From: Methylomonas koyamae
GTDB taxonomy: Bacteria > Pseudomonadota > Gammaproteobacteria > Methylococcales > Methylomonadaceae
Assembly (NCBI RefSeq): GCF_001644025.1
Contig: NZ_LUUK01000189.1
Location: 1 to 63,853, forward strand
Direction of reading: 5' to 3'
DNA length: 63,853 bases
Shown here: positions 1-9,101 of the stretch, piece by piece
Layout: the number at the start of each line of letters is the position of its first letter
Position numbering within the stretch: the stretch's first letter is position 1
Made by a program: the position numbers and the translations under genes
Notes under the pieces: model-generated
Told to the model about the DNA's origin: nothing
The model's database searches: none
What the model saw: only the letters and a program-made list of their open reading frames with translations

Positions 1-20
1 GGGCCGGTAATTACCGGCCC
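1..20 (-). terminator. Perfect 20-bp palindrome downstream of comF
   Basis: The first 20 bases are a perfect palindrome (GGGCCGG then TAATTA then CCGGCCC). It lies 19 bases beyond the comF stop on the minus strand, so it is probably the stem of the comF terminator. The sequence that would hold a U-run lies outside the window, so termination cannot be confirmed. Confidence 0.45.
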
Positions 21-39
21 GATTGATGTCGGCGGATGG

Positions 40-741
40 TTAAGCTCGGGCGCAGACCCAGACGTCCACCCGGCCGACGCCGGCTCGCTTCAACGCCGTT
101 GCGAGAGCGGCGACCGTGGCGCCGGTGGTCATCACGTCATCGACGATGGCGACGTGGCGGTAAGGTAACGGCCGCGTGGCCCGAAAGGCGTTGCGCAGAT
201 TCTTGCGGCGCTGTTTGGCCGGCAACGCGATTTGATGGCCGGTATCCCGCACTCGTTGGCAACTCCGCGAATCCAGCGGAATCTTCAATTCCTTCGATAA
301 ATGCCGGGCGATTTCCATGGCCTGGTTGAAGCCGCGTTCGCGGTAGCGTCCGCGATGCAGCGGCACCGGGATCAGACATTCCGGCCGTTCGGCCTGGGTT
401 CCGGCGTGGGCCGCCAGCAAGCCGGCCAGCAGGCGGGCATTCTTGTAGTCGCGCTGGAATTTCAGGCGGCTCACCAAATAGCGTAAATGACTGCGGTACA
501 AAAACGGCGCGTAGGTCTCGTCGAAGGCCGGCGTTTTGCTCAGGCAGCGCCCGCACAGCACCGGTTGAGGATGGCGGGTTTCGAACGGTTCGCCGCAGCG
601 GTAGCAGCAGGAAACGTTACGGGGCAGGTCGTCCAGGCAGCCGGCGCACAAGTCCAGGCCGGCGTGGCCGGGCGCGCCGCATAATACGCAGCGCGGCGGT
701 AACAGCAAATTCTGTATAATGTTTAGCCAATGGTTTACCAT
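40..741 (-). CDS. comF: ComF family phosphoribosyltransferase-like protein
   Basis: A 233-residue ComF-type protein. The N-terminus carries paired cysteines (CVLCGAPG, then CAGC, CCYRCGE and CGRC), the usual ComF zinc-binding region. The C-terminal half is a type I phosphoribosyltransferase fold with the PRPP loop [17 protein letters not shown] near residues 195-211. In naturally competent bacteria ComF acts in uptake of transforming DNA; elsewhere its role is unclear. It is divergent from bioB, a common gammaproteobacterial arrangement. The ATG at 741 places the first cysteine pair about 18 residues in, as in homologues. Confidence 0.9.
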   Translation of the reverse strand: MVNHWLNIIQNLLLPPRCVLCGAPGHAGLDLCAGCLDDLPRNVSCCYRCGEPFETRHPQPVLCGRCLSKTPAFDETYAPFLYRSHLRYLVSRLKFQRDYKNARLLAGLLAAHAGTQAERPECLIPVPLHRGRYRERGFNQAMEIARHLSKELKIPLDSRSCQRVRDTGHQIALPAKQRRKNLRNAFRATRPLPYRHVAIVDDVMTTGATVAALATALKRAGVGRVDVWVCARA

Positions 742-813
742 TTTTCTTTAAACAGGTTGATAAGCGGTCCCGGTCACCGCTTGCGCCGCCGCCGAGCATG
801 GGAGAGTAGCAGA

Positions 814-1803
814 ATGTCCGCCAGCCAGAAACCTTCGAACCACGTCGCCAACCTTCGTCACGATTGGCAATTGGCCGACGTCGAAACCTTGTTCGCATTG
901 CCGTTCAACGATTTGATTTTTCAGGCCCAGACGGCGCATCGGGCGTTCTTCGATCCCAACGAAATCCAGGTCAGCAGCTTGTTGAGCATCAAGACCGGCG
1001 CCTGCTCGGAAGATTGCGGCTATTGCCCGCAAAGCGCCCGCTACGATTCCGATCTGACGCCGGAAGCGCTGATGCCGGTCGAAACGGTGTTGCAAGCCGC
1101 GCAACAGGCCCAAGCTCAGGGCGCTTCGCGGTTTTGCATGGGCGCCGCCTGGCGCAGCCCGAAGGATAGAGACATCGAGCGGGTCGTCGAGATGGTCAAG
1201 GGCGTCAAGGCGCTGGGCATGGAAACCTGCGTGACCTTGGGCATGCTGACCGACCGGCAAACCCAAGCCTTGAAGGACGGCGGTCTGGATTATTACAACC
1301 ACAATCTCGATACCTCCGAGGACTATTACTCGGAAATCATCACCACCCGGACCTATCAGGACCGGTTGGATACGCTGGAACGGGTGCGCGAGGCCGGCAT
1401 CAATGTCTGCTGCGGCGGCATCGTCGGCATGGGCGAGTCGGAGGTCGATCGAGCCAAATTATTGCTGCAATTGGCGAATTTGCCCAAGCATCCGGAGAGC
1501 GTGCCGATCAATATGCTGGTGCAAGTCGAAGGTACGCCGCTGCACGGCACCGCTACGCTGGACCCGCTGGTGTTCGTGCGCACCGTCGCGGTGGCCAGGA
1601 TCATGATGCCGGAATCGCGGGTTCGCTTGTCGGCCGGCCGGACCGCGATGAGCGACGAGATGCAGGCCTTGTGCTTTCTGGCCGGGGCCAACTCGATTTT
1701 CTACGGCGATAAACTGCTGACCACCGACAATCCGATGACCAGCCACGACCGGCAATTGTTTCAGCGCTTGGGCGTGCGGATGGGCGGCTCCAGTTACGCT
1801 TGA
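814..1803 (+). CDS. bioB: Biotin synthase
   Basis: Radical-SAM enzyme that inserts sulfur into dethiobiotin, the last step of biotin synthesis. The radical-SAM motif [10 protein letters not shown] is at residues 64-73 (Cys64, 68, 71), and downstream YYNHNLDTS and [10 protein letters not shown] are typical BioB blocks. The open frame extends upstream to 730, but the ATG at 814 has a GGAGAG ribosome site 8 bases ahead and gives the usual N-terminus (329 residues). It heads a five-gene operon in which each stop overlaps the next start. A TATAAT at 715-720, inside comF, may be its -10 box, but no convincing -35 is visible. Confidence 0.97.
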   Translation: MSASQKPSNHVANLRHDWQLADVETLFALPFNDLIFQAQTAHRAFFDPNEIQVSSLLSIKTGACSEDCGYCPQSARYDSDLTPEALMPVETVLQAAQQAQAQGASRFCMGAAWRSPKDRDIERVVEMVKGVKALGMETCVTLGMLTDRQTQALKDGGLDYYNHNLDTSEDYYSEIITTRTYQDRLDTLERVREAGINVCCGGIVGMGESEVDRAKLLLQLANLPKHPESVPINMLVQVEGTPLHGTATLDPLVFVRTVAVARIMMPESRVRLSAGRTAMSDEMQALCFLAGANSIFYGDKLLTTDNPMTSHDRQLFQRLGVRMGGSSYA

Positions 1804-2960
1804 TGGCCGGTTTTTACGATTTTAGCGGCGAGCTGGGCCGGCTGGAGCAACAAGGTTTGTACCGGCGCCGCCGGGTCGTGGACGGCCCGCAAGGCGTGCT
1901 GCTGAACGTGGACGGGCGGCGGATGGTCAATTTTTGCAGCAACGACTATCTGGGCCTGGCCGCCGACCCGCGCCTGGTCGATGCCTTTCAGCGCGGCGCG
2001 GAACGCTACGGCGTCGGCAGCGGCTCCGCGCATTTAATTTGCGGGCATAGTGCCGCGCATCACGCGTTGGAGGACGCATTGGCCGAGTTCACCAGCCGGC
2101 GGCGGGCGTTGCTGTTTTCGACCGGTTACATGGCTAACGTCGGGACGATTTCGGCCTTGCTGGGTCGCGGCGATACGGTGCTGGAAGATCGTCTGAATCA
2201 CGCATCGCTGCTGGACGGCGGTTTGCTGGCCGGTGCCCGGTTTCGCCGCTACCATCACGCCGACCCCGCCGATCTGGCCGCTAAACTGGCGACCGGATCG
2301 GGCAAGGTCTTGGTGGTCAGCGACGGGGTGTTCAGCATGGACGGCGATTTGGCGCCGTTGCCGGCATTGGCGGCATTGGCCGGCCGCCACGATGCCGGCT
2401 TGTTGATCGACGATGCCCACGGCTTCGGCGTGCTTGGCGCGCGCGGCGGCGGCATCGTCGAACATTTCGGCTTGAGCGCCGAACAGGTGCCGATCTTGAT
2501 CGGTACCTTGGGCAAGGCCTTCGGCACCTTCGGCGCCTTTGTCGCCGGTTCCGACGACCTGATCGAGCTGTTGATTCAAAAAGCCCGCAGCTATGTGTTC
2601 ACGACGGCGATGCCGCCGGCGGTCGCCGAGGCCACGCGCACCGCGTTGCGCATCGTGCGCGACGAAACCTGGCGGCGCGAGCGCTTGCGCGAGCTGATCG
2701 CGCGTTTCCGGCAAGGCGCCGAGCAATTGGGTTTGCCGCTGATGGCTTCCGAAACCGCGATCCAACCGTTGCCGACCGGCGATAGCGAGCGCGCGGTCGC
2801 ACTGAGTAACGCGTTGGCCGAGCGGGGCTTTTGGGTCGGCGCGATTCGACCGCCGACGGTGCCGGCCGGCACCGCCCGTTTACGAGTGACCTTGACGGCT
2901 CTGCACGACGACGCGCAAATCGATGCCTTGCTGGAGGCTTTGAGCGAGCTGGGCGCATGA
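1803..2960 (+). CDS. bioF: 8-amino-7-oxononanoate synthase
   Basis: PLP-dependent condensation of pimeloyl-ACP (or CoA) with alanine to give 8-amino-7-oxononanoate. 385 residues. The fold-type I signature is present: CSNDYLGLA near the N-terminus, [10 protein letters not shown] for the PLP-nitrogen aspartate, and [13 protein letters not shown] holding the Schiff-base lysine. The ATG at 1803 overlaps the bioB stop (TGATG), giving tight translational coupling. A TTG three bases upstream could also serve but is less likely. Confidence 0.96.
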   Translation: MAGFYDFSGELGRLEQQGLYRRRRVVDGPQGVLLNVDGRRMVNFCSNDYLGLAADPRLVDAFQRGAERYGVGSGSAHLICGHSAAHHALEDALAEFTSRRRALLFSTGYMANVGTISALLGRGDTVLEDRLNHASLLDGGLLAGARFRRYHHADPADLAAKLATGSGKVLVVSDGVFSMDGDLAPLPALAALAGRHDAGLLIDDAHGFGVLGARGGGIVEHFGLSAEQVPILIGTLGKAFGTFGAFVAGSDDLIELLIQKARSYVFTTAMPPAVAEATRTALRIVRDETWRRERLRELIARFRQGAEQLGLPLMASETAIQPLPTGDSERAVALSNALAERGFWVGAIRPPTVPAGTARLRVTLTALHDDAQIDALLEALSELGA

Positions 2961-3718
2961 CGTTCATTCATCTGGATAAGCGCGGCGGCGGGCCGCCGCT
3001 GCTGATGTTGCATGGCTGGGCCATGCACGGCGGCGTGTTGCGCGGGTTCGCCGAGCGCTTGGCCGGCCAATATCAAACCATCGTCGCGGATTTGCCCGGA
3101 CACGGCCGTAGCGGCGCGCTGGCGCCGTTCGAGCTGGCGGCGGTCGGCGATGCCTTGGTCGCGGCGCTGCCGGTTCGCCGATTCGCGTTGCTGGGTTGGT
3201 CCTTGGGCGGCGCGATCGCGCTGGACATCGCCGCGCGCTACCCGGAGCGGGTCGAGCAGTTGACCTTGCTGGCCAGCAATCCTAAATTCGTCGGCGACGG
3301 CGCTTGGCCGGGCATGCGTCCGGCGGTGCTGGACGGCTTTGCCGAGCTGTTGCTGGCCGATGCCAAAACCACGCTGCAACGCTTTCTGGCCCTGCAAGTG
3401 CAAGGCTTGCCCGAGCAACGGCTGTTGTTGGCGCAGTTGCGACAAGCGGTCGCGGATGCGCCGCCGCCGGCCGAAGCGGCGTTGCGCGGCGGGCTGGACA
3501 TCTTGAAAACCGCCGATTTGCGCGAACAATGGCGGCATTTGCGCTGTCCGGCCTCGGCCATTTTCGGCGGAAGGGACATGCTGGTACCGGTCGCCGCCGC
3601 TAAGGCGCTGGCCGATTTAAGGCCGGAGGCCGGCGTGTATTGTCTCGATGCGGCTGGCCACTTGCCGTTTCTGAGCCATCCCGAGCAGGTGATGGCATTG
3701 TTGCGGGCGCCGCAATGA
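2957..3718 (+). CDS. bioH: Pimeloyl-ACP methyl ester carboxylesterase
   Basis: Alpha/beta hydrolase that removes the methyl group from pimeloyl-ACP methyl ester and so ends the BioC-BioH pimelate route. 253 residues. The oxyanion segment [10 protein letters not shown] is near residue 16, the nucleophile elbow GWSLGG holds the serine, and a histidine lies in [11 protein letters not shown] close to the C-terminus. The ATG at 2957 overlaps the bioF stop (ATGA); the longer frame from 2831 has no homologous N-terminus and is rejected. The position between bioF and bioC supports BioH over other hydrolases. Confidence 0.93.
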   Translation: MTFIHLDKRGGGPPLLMLHGWAMHGGVLRGFAERLAGQYQTIVADLPGHGRSGALAPFELAAVGDALVAALPVRRFALLGWSLGGAIALDIAARYPERVEQLTLLASNPKFVGDGAWPGMRPAVLDGFAELLLADAKTTLQRFLALQVQGLPEQRLLLAQLRQAVADAPPPAEAALRGGLDILKTADLREQWRHLRCPASAIFGGRDMLVPVAAAKALADLRPEAGVYCLDAAGHLPFLSHPEQVMALLRAPQ

Positions 3719-4497
3719 GTGCCGCGATTGCCAAACGCGATATTCGCCGTTCGTTCGGCGCGGCGGCGGCCGGCTACGATAGCGTGGCGGCGTTGCAGCG
3801 TCGGGTCGGGGCCGAATTGCTGGCCCGATTCGACGTATCGCCGGCGGCCGGCGCTATTGCCGATCTGGGTTGCGGCACCGGTTTTTTGACCGGTTTGTTG
3901 CTGGGCCGCGCCGCCGATCGGCCGGTGTATGCGCTGGATATCGCGCTGCCGATGCTGCAAGCGGCCAGAGCCAAATGGCCGGCCGGCGTGCGGTATGTGT
4001 GCGCGGACGCCGAGCGCTTGCCGCTGGCCGATGCCGGTCTCGGTCAAATCTATTCCAATCTGGCTTTGCAGTGGTGCGCGGATTTGCCGGCGCTGTTCGG
4101 CGATTGCCGGCGCGCATTGGCGCCGGGCGGGCAGCTGGCGTTCGCGACCTTCGGGCCGGGTACCCTGGTGGAGTTGAAGGCGGCTTGGGCCGAGGTCGAC
4201 GATTACCGGCACGTGAATGCGTTCGTGTCCGGGGCCGAGATACGCGACCAGTTGGCGGCCGCCGGTTGGCACGATGGCGACATCGTCTCGCGGACGTATT
4301 CGACCGAATATGCGGCGGTCGCCGATCTGATGCGGGAACTGAAGGGCATCGGCGCGCATAATCTCAACGCCGATCGCAAGCGCGGGCCGACCACGCGTCT
4401 GCAATTGCGGGACATGATCGCCGCTTACCAGGCTTTAATGCCCGACGCGCGGATCGTTGCCAGTTGGGAGATTCTGTTCGTCAGGGCATATCGATGA
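3715..4497 (+). CDS. bioC: Malonyl-ACP O-methyltransferase
   Basis: SAM-dependent methyltransferase that caps malonyl-ACP so that fatty-acid synthesis can build pimelate. 260 residues with the SAM-binding glycine motif DLGCGTGFLTGLL near residues 49-61 and the N-terminal block KRDIRRSFGAAAAGYD typical of BioC. It starts at an ATGA overlap with bioH. The GTG at 3640 upstream is rejected because it adds 25 unrelated residues read from inside bioH. Confidence 0.94.
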   Translation: MSAAIAKRDIRRSFGAAAAGYDSVAALQRRVGAELLARFDVSPAAGAIADLGCGTGFLTGLLLGRAADRPVYALDIALPMLQAARAKWPAGVRYVCADAERLPLADAGLGQIYSNLALQWCADLPALFGDCRRALAPGGQLAFATFGPGTLVELKAAWAEVDDYRHVNAFVSGAEIRDQLAAAGWHDGDIVSRTYSTEYAAVADLMRELKGIGAHNLNADRKRGPTTRLQLRDMIAAYQALMPDARIVASWEILFVRAYR

Positions 4498-5189
4498 AAG
4501 CCGGCGTGTTTATCACCGGCACCGATACCGATGTCGGCAAAACCTGGGCGACGCTGGCCTGGATGCGCCGCTTGCGCGCGGACGGCTACACGGTGGCCGG
4601 CATGAAGCCGGTGGCGGCGGGCTGCGAGCGGCGCAACGGCCGTTTCTATAATCGCGACGCTTTGCTGATCCAGGCGGCGTGTTCTTCGCCGGCGGACTAT
4701 GCGGCCATCAATCCCTATGCGTTCGAGGCGGCGATGTCGCCGCATCTGGCTTGCGGCGATATCTCGGTCGATCCGGAGCGTATCGCCGCGCTGGCCGCCG
4801 CATTGCATGCGACCGCCGACTGGTTGGTGGTCGAAGGCGCCGGCGGGTGGTATTCGCCGCTGGACGCCGCGTTGGACAACGCCGGTTTGGCGCGTCGTTT
4901 GGGATTGCCGGTTGTGGTCGTGGTCGGCATGCGCTTGGGATGCATCAATCACGCGCGCTTGACGGTCGCGGCGGTCGAGCGGACCGGGCTGCGCTGCGCC
5001 GGTTGGCTCGCGGTCCGCTTGAGCGAGGCGATGCCGGGTTTCGAAGGCAATCTGGCCTATTTGCAAACCCATTTGTCGGCCCCGCTATTGGGGGTTTTAC
5101 CTTACCGGCTCGAGCCGGATTTCACCGAGCTGGGGCAACATCTATGCCCACCAAACTGGCAAATGTTTGATTTGCGTCAAAATTTTTAA
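4494..5189 (+). CDS. bioD: Dethiobiotin synthetase
   Basis: ATP-dependent carboxylation and ring closure of 7,8-diaminopelargonate to dethiobiotin. 231 residues with the P-loop GTDTDVGKT near residues 8-16, MKPVAAGC, and VVEGAGGWYSPL, all BioD hallmarks. ATGA overlap with bioC. It is the last gene of the operon. bioA, the aminotransferase between BioF and BioD in the pathway, is not in this window. Confidence 0.96.
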   Translation: MKAGVFITGTDTDVGKTWATLAWMRRLRADGYTVAGMKPVAAGCERRNGRFYNRDALLIQAACSSPADYAAINPYAFEAAMSPHLACGDISVDPERIAALAAALHATADWLVVEGAGGWYSPLDAALDNAGLARRLGLPVVVVVGMRLGCINHARLTVAAVERTGLRCAGWLAVRLSEAMPGFEGNLAYLQTHLSAPLLGVLPYRLEPDFTELGQHLCPPNWQMFDLRQNF

Positions 5190-5392
5190 AGCGGGGATGA
5201 CGACAATGGCGGCCACCATCCGAGGGCGCGGCGACCGGCCGGGCCTCTCGGCGCAAGGAGACGATGGTGGCGCCGGTTCGAAGGGCCGGCGGCCTGAACT
5301 TAAAAAGTCCGTATGGACTGATTGCCGCTGGCGGAATCCGGGACGAATTCGCGCGGCGCATCCTAAATAAAAAAACAACCTGGAGGCGTTTT
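5190..5392 (+). other. Possible structured leader ahead of bacteriohemerythrin
   Basis: This 203-base gap between bioD and the hemerythrin gene can fold. CCACCATC at 5213-5220 is complementary to GATGGTGG at 5263-5270, with extra GC pairing on both sides, and AGTCC-GTAT-GGACT at 5307-5320 forms a small hairpin. No T-run follows. It could be an mRNA leader or a bioD 3' structure. I cannot assign a known riboswitch to it. Confidence 0.3.
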
Positions 5393-5788
5393 ATGGCTTT
5401 AATTACTTGGACCGCGGATCAGTATGGCACCGGCGTGGGCTTTGCCGATTCGGAGCATCAGACTTTGTTCGGTTTGTTGAACAAACTGTACGACGAGGCA
5501 ACCGGCGGCGCGGCGCGCGCGACGATCGGCGCTTCCTTGGATGCTTTGATCGCTTATGTGGTCGATCATTTTGCTCATGAAGAACGGGAAATGCTGGCCA
5601 AGGGTTTTGGCGGTTACGATCGCCATAAAGCCGAGCACGAAGCCATGGTCGGTATTTGCGCGGATTTGCAAAAGAAATTTCACGCGGGTCAAGCCGAAGT
5701 GACCGAGGAAGTCGGGCAATTGGTCAAAGGCTGGTTGGATAGCCATATTCCTACCTTCGATATGTCGTACTCCGATACGCTGAAATAA
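5393..5788 (+). CDS. Bacteriohemerythrin
   Basis: Small single-domain di-iron O2-binding protein of 131 residues. The ligand set of the family is visible: His22 in SEHQTLF, His59 and Glu63 in DHFAHEE, His78 and His82 in DRHKAEH, and the C-terminal His118 with Asp123 in HIPTFD. In methanotrophs bacteriohemerythrin is thought to store or deliver O2 to particulate methane monooxygenase; that role here is inferred from the family. The ATG at 5393 has a TGGAGG site 7 bases upstream and begins the usual ALITWT N-terminus; the frame upstream to 5264 is not hemerythrin-like. It is probably monocistronic, with its own terminator. Confidence 0.93.
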   Translation: MALITWTADQYGTGVGFADSEHQTLFGLLNKLYDEATGGAARATIGASLDALIAYVVDHFAHEEREMLAKGFGGYDRHKAEHEAMVGICADLQKKFHAGQAEVTEEVGQLVKGWLDSHIPTFDMSYSDTLK

Positions 5789-5817
5789 GTCCCAAGCCGA
5801 CAGGCTAAAGCGGTCAC

Positions 5818-5854
5818 AAAGGCTTGCGAGCAGCAATGTTCGCAAGCCTTTTTT
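5818..5854 (+). terminator. Rho-independent terminator of the hemerythrin gene
   Basis: AAAGGCTTGCGA (5818-5829) pairs perfectly with TCGCAAGCCTTT (5840-5851) across a 10-base loop, and the T-run continues to 5854. It lies 30 bases after the hemerythrin stop. Confidence 0.9.
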
Positions 5855-6037
5855 ACGCGTAAATTGCCGAAACGGGAAAACCTCTTCTGGTTTGCTGCTC
5901 TGCGATGGGGTAAAATTGCTCAGTTTATTTAAGACAATTATCTGTAAAGGGAACCGCGGGCCTCGCCGGTTGGGCGCGCAATGTTACAGAAGATATAACG
6001 CATACAAGTTTATAACTACTAGTGGGGAGGCTGCTCC

Positions 6038-7258
6038 GTGAAGAAAACAAAGCAACTGCTCGCGTGTCTGGTTTTGATGGCCTGGGGCCTGGAGGCGGCA
6101 CACGCGGACTACACACTCAATCTTGTGCAAGGTGTGACACAACTCAGTCATGAGCTGTACGATTTGCACATGCTGATCCTTTGGATATGCGTATTCATCG
6201 GTGTCGCGGTGTTCGGTACGATGTTTTACTCGATTTTCCATCATCGAAAATCAAAAGGTCACGAAGCTTCGCAGTTTCATGAAAATACGACGGTCGAGAT
6301 CATTTGGACCATTATTCCCACGCTGATTCTGATCGGTATGGCGATTCCGGCTACCAAGGCCGTGGTCGATCTGGACGGAACCCAGGAATCCGAGATGAGC
6401 ATCAAGGTGACCGGGAAACAGTGGTATTGGGACTACGAATACCTGGATTCGGGCGTTCACTTCGAAAGCCATTTGGACGAAGCCAGCGAAAAAACCCATA
6501 GGGTCAGCACGATGGACCCGCGCGCGGTGCCCAACTACCTGCTGAACGTCGACAAACCGTTGGTGATTCCGATCGGTAAGAAAATCCGCTTCCTGTTTAC
6601 CGCCGCCGACGTGATTCACTCCTGGTGGGTGCCCGATCTGGGCTGGAAAAAAGACGCCAATCCCGGTTTCGTCAACGAAGCCTGGACCCAAGTCGACAAG
6701 CCCGGCGTCTATCGTGGCCAATGCACCGAGCTGTGCGGGCGCGACCACGGCTTCATGCCTATCGTCGTCATCGCGATGGAACAGGAGCAGTACGACGCCT
6801 GGGTGAAATCCACGCTGGAAAAACAAAAACAAGCGCCGGATTTGAGCAAGCTGACCCGGTCTTCGCTGCTGATTAAGGGCGAATCGGTTTACTTGAAAAA
6901 CTGCGTGGCTTGCCATCAAATCGACGGCAAAGGCATCAGCGGTTGGTATCCGGCGCTGAGCGCCAGCGCGAAAGTGACCGGCAATGTCGATCAACTGATC
7001 GGTTTCGTGCAAGCCGGTACCAGCAAAATGCCGGCGTTCAAGAAATTGCCTGCCGACGAATTGGCCGAATTGGTGACCTATCTGCGGAATTCTCCGAATC
7101 TGGGCAACAATGTCGGCGATGAGTTCCAACCTTGTCAGGCCTTGACGCTCGACGATTTCGACGATTTGTATCCGGATATCGACGATGCGGCTCAACAATG
7201 TAAAGAGAACGGCGAAGTCAAACCCAAGGTTGTCGCCGAGAACAAAGTCGGCTCTTGA
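6038..7258 (+). CDS. ctaC: Cytochrome c oxidase subunit II with fused cytochrome c domain
   Basis: Electron-entry subunit of an aa3/caa3-type oxidase. 406 residues: signal peptide (1-23, ending AAHA), two membrane helices (about 44-66 and 88-107), and a periplasmic cupredoxin domain with the CuA ligands His194, Cys229, Glu231, Cys233, His237 and Met240 (CTELCGRDHGFM). A C-terminal class I cytochrome c domain has heme motif CVACH at 289-293. The fused cytochrome makes it a caa3-like subunit II. The start is GTG at 6038, supported by GGGGAGG 8 bases upstream and by the signal peptide. First gene of the oxidase operon. Confidence 0.96.
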   Translation: MKKTKQLLACLVLMAWGLEAAHADYTLNLVQGVTQLSHELYDLHMLILWICVFIGVAVFGTMFYSIFHHRKSKGHEASQFHENTTVEIIWTIIPTLILIGMAIPATKAVVDLDGTQESEMSIKVTGKQWYWDYEYLDSGVHFESHLDEASEKTHRVSTMDPRAVPNYLLNVDKPLVIPIGKKIRFLFTAADVIHSWWVPDLGWKKDANPGFVNEAWTQVDKPGVYRGQCTELCGRDHGFMPIVVIAMEQEQYDAWVKSTLEKQKQAPDLSKLTRSSLLIKGESVYLKNCVACHQIDGKGISGWYPALSASAKVTGNVDQLIGFVQAGTSKMPAFKKLPADELAELVTYLRNSPNLGNNVGDEFQPCQALTLDDFDDLYPDIDDAAQQCKENGEVKPKVVAENKVGS

Positions 7259-7315
7259 TTGGAACCGGTTTTATAGGGTTGAACTCACTATCTATTATTT
7301 CTTGAGGTATTACGT

Positions 7316-8932
7316 ATGACTGCTGTCGTAGCTGAACATGATGATCATCACGATCACCACGATCACGGCCCGGATAAGGGTATTCTGCGCTGGATAATTA
7401 CCACCAACCATAAAGACATCGGCACGATGTATCTGGTGTTCTCGCTGGCGATGTTTTTCGTCGGCGGTAGCATGGCTTTGATTATCCGCTCGGAATTGTT
7501 CGAGCCGGGATTGCAATTCGTCGATCCCAACTTCTTCAACTCGATGACCACGATGCACGCGCTGGTGATGGTCTTCGGGGCGGTGATGCCGGCTTTCGTC
7601 GGTCTGGCCAACTGGATGATTCCGATGATGATCGGCGCGCCGGATATGGCGCTGCCGCGGATGAACAACATGAGCTTCTGGATGTTGGTGGCCGGCGTGT
7701 TGCTGATCGCCAGTACCCTGTTCATGGAGGGCGGCGCGCCCTCGGCCGGTTGGACGCTGTATCCGCCACTGGTATTGCAAACCGGAAAAGCCTTGCCGTT
7801 CGCGATCTTCGCGGTTCACTTGCTGGGTGTGTCGTCGATCATGGGGGCGATCAACGTGATCGCGACCATTTTCAACATGCGCGCCCCGGCAATGACTTTG
7901 ATGAAAATGCCGCTGTTCGTCTGGACCTGGCTGATCACCGCATTCCTGTTGATCGCGATCATGCCGGTTTTCGCCGGTGCGGTGACGATGCTGTTGACCG
8001 ACCGTTTCTTCGGTACCAGCTTCTTCGATGCGGCCGGCGGCGGCGACCCGGTGTTGTACCAACATATCTTTTGGTTTTTCGGTCACCCCGAAGTGTACGT
8101 GATGATTCTGCCGACCTTCGGCGTGGCTTCGACCATCATTCCGGTGTTCGCTCGCAAACCGTTGTTCGGTTACGCTTCGATGGTCTATGCGACCGGCGCG
8201 ATTGCATTCCTGTCGTTCATCGTTTGGTGCCATCACATGTTCACGGTCGGTCTGCCGATTGCCGGCGAGCTGTACTTTATGTATGCGACGATGCTGATTG
8301 CGATTCCGACCGGCGTGAAAGTGTTCAACTGGACAGCGACGATGTGGAAAGGCTCGATGACCTTCGAAACGCCGATGTTGTTCGCGATCGCGTTCGTGGT
8401 GTTGTTTACGATGGGCGGTTTCACCGGTTTGATGATGTCGGTCGCGCCGGTCGATTTTCAATATCACGATACCTATTTCATCGTGGCCCATTTCCATTAC
8501 ACCTTGGTACCCGCTTCGGTTTTCATTCTGATGGCCGCCGGTTATTTTTGGCTGCCTAAATGGACCGGGCATATGTACAACGAGAAAATCGGCAAACTGC
8601 ATTTCTGGTTGTCGGCGATTTCGGTCAACATCCTGTTTTTCCCGCAGCATTTCCTGGGGCTGGCCGGCATGCCGCGCCGTATTCCGGACTATGCGATTCA
8701 ATTCGCGGATTGGAACATGGTGTCCAGTATTGGCGCGTTCATCTATGGCTTCAGTCAATTGCTGTTCGTTTACATCGTCATCGATACGATTCGCGGCGGT
8801 ACCGGCGAGAAAGTCACCGACGAAGTCTGGGAAGACGCCAGCAAGCACAGCTTGGAGTGGACCGTGGCGTCTCCCGCGCCTTATCACACGTTTGCCACCC
8901 CGCCGGAAAAAATTCCGACAGAGCATTTTTAA
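7316..8932 (+). CDS. ctaD: Cytochrome c oxidase subunit I
   Basis: Catalytic heme-copper subunit with a low-spin heme and the a3-CuB centre, which reduces O2 and pumps protons. 538 residues, about 12 membrane helices. Typical blocks include TTMHALVMVFGAVMP (low-spin heme ligand), FWFFGHPEVYVMILP (CuB ligand with the His-Tyr pair), HHMFTVG (CuB histidines) and DTYFIVAHFHYTL (heme ligands). The N-terminus before the first helix is rich in His and Asp (residues 8-17, HDDHHDHHDH) and could bind a metal; this is not part of the conserved core. It is preceded by the subunit II gene and a TTGAGG site. Confidence 0.97.
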   Translation: MTAVVAEHDDHHDHHDHGPDKGILRWIITTNHKDIGTMYLVFSLAMFFVGGSMALIIRSELFEPGLQFVDPNFFNSMTTMHALVMVFGAVMPAFVGLANWMIPMMIGAPDMALPRMNNMSFWMLVAGVLLIASTLFMEGGAPSAGWTLYPPLVLQTGKALPFAIFAVHLLGVSSIMGAINVIATIFNMRAPAMTLMKMPLFVWTWLITAFLLIAIMPVFAGAVTMLLTDRFFGTSFFDAAGGGDPVLYQHIFWFFGHPEVYVMILPTFGVASTIIPVFARKPLFGYASMVYATGAIAFLSFIVWCHHMFTVGLPIAGELYFMYATMLIAIPTGVKVFNWTATMWKGSMTFETPMLFAIAFVVLFTMGGFTGLMMSVAPVDFQYHDTYFIVAHFHYTLVPASVFILMAAGYFWLPKWTGHMYNEKIGKLHFWLSAISVNILFFPQHFLGLAGMPRRIPDYAIQFADWNMVSSIGAFIYGFSQLLFVYIVIDTIRGGTGEKVTDEVWEDASKHSLEWTVASPAPYHTFATPPEKIPTEHF

Positions 8933-8958
8933 TCGCTAGGCGAGCGGCTTGGACGGCG

Positions 8959-8990
8959 GCCCTCCTGTCGGTAAGATCCGACAGGAGGGC
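8959..8990 (+). other. Perfect 13-bp stem-loop inside the oxidase operon
   Basis: GCCCTCCTGTCGG (8959-8971) and CCGACAGGAGGGC (8978-8990) pair without a mismatch around a 6-base loop. No T-run follows, so it is not a classical terminator. It lies between the subunit I stop and the 32-residue ORF at 9003 and encloses an AGGAGG sequence. It could attenuate transcription, protect the upstream mRNA from 3' exonucleases, or hide a ribosome site. Confidence 0.75.
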
Positions 8991-9002
8991 GCGAGGATAG
9001 AG

Positions 9003-9101
9003 ATGAATATCAAGACTAAAAATATTTTGACCGCGCTGGCCTTGGTCGCGGTTGCGTTGACGATTTATGTGTTCGCGGTGATGAAGGCCATGTCGCAATG
9101 A
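9003..9101 (+). CDS. Small membrane protein of the cytochrome oxidase operon
   Basis: A 32-residue ORF (starts MNIKTKNILTALAL, ends MKAMSQ) with one predicted membrane helix around residues 8-28. A GAGGATAG ribosome site lies 3-10 bases upstream, and its stop overlaps the ctaG start (ATGA), so it is very likely translated. Short proteins of this kind often sit between subunit I and CtaG in proteobacterial oxidase operons and are annotated as small assembly proteins. I infer that role from position; no motif shows it. Confidence 0.75.
   Translation: MNIKTKNILTALALVAVALTIYVFAVMKAMSQ

Noticed and set aside
720-760. Possible BirA operator near GGTTTACCA (732-740) upstream of bioB
   Set aside because: Only one half-site resembles the BirA consensus; the partner half at the right spacing is absent.
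6251-7198. A 315-residue minus-strand frame antisense to oxidase subunit II
   Set aside because: Same reasons: shadow of codon bias, no ribosome site, no recognisable protein.
7310-8926. A 538-residue open frame on the minus strand, exactly antisense to oxidase subunit I
   Set aside because: The product is a His/Arg/Asp-rich mixture with no domain, the frame mirrors the codon phase of a strongly conserved gene, and long antisense frames are common in GC-rich genes.
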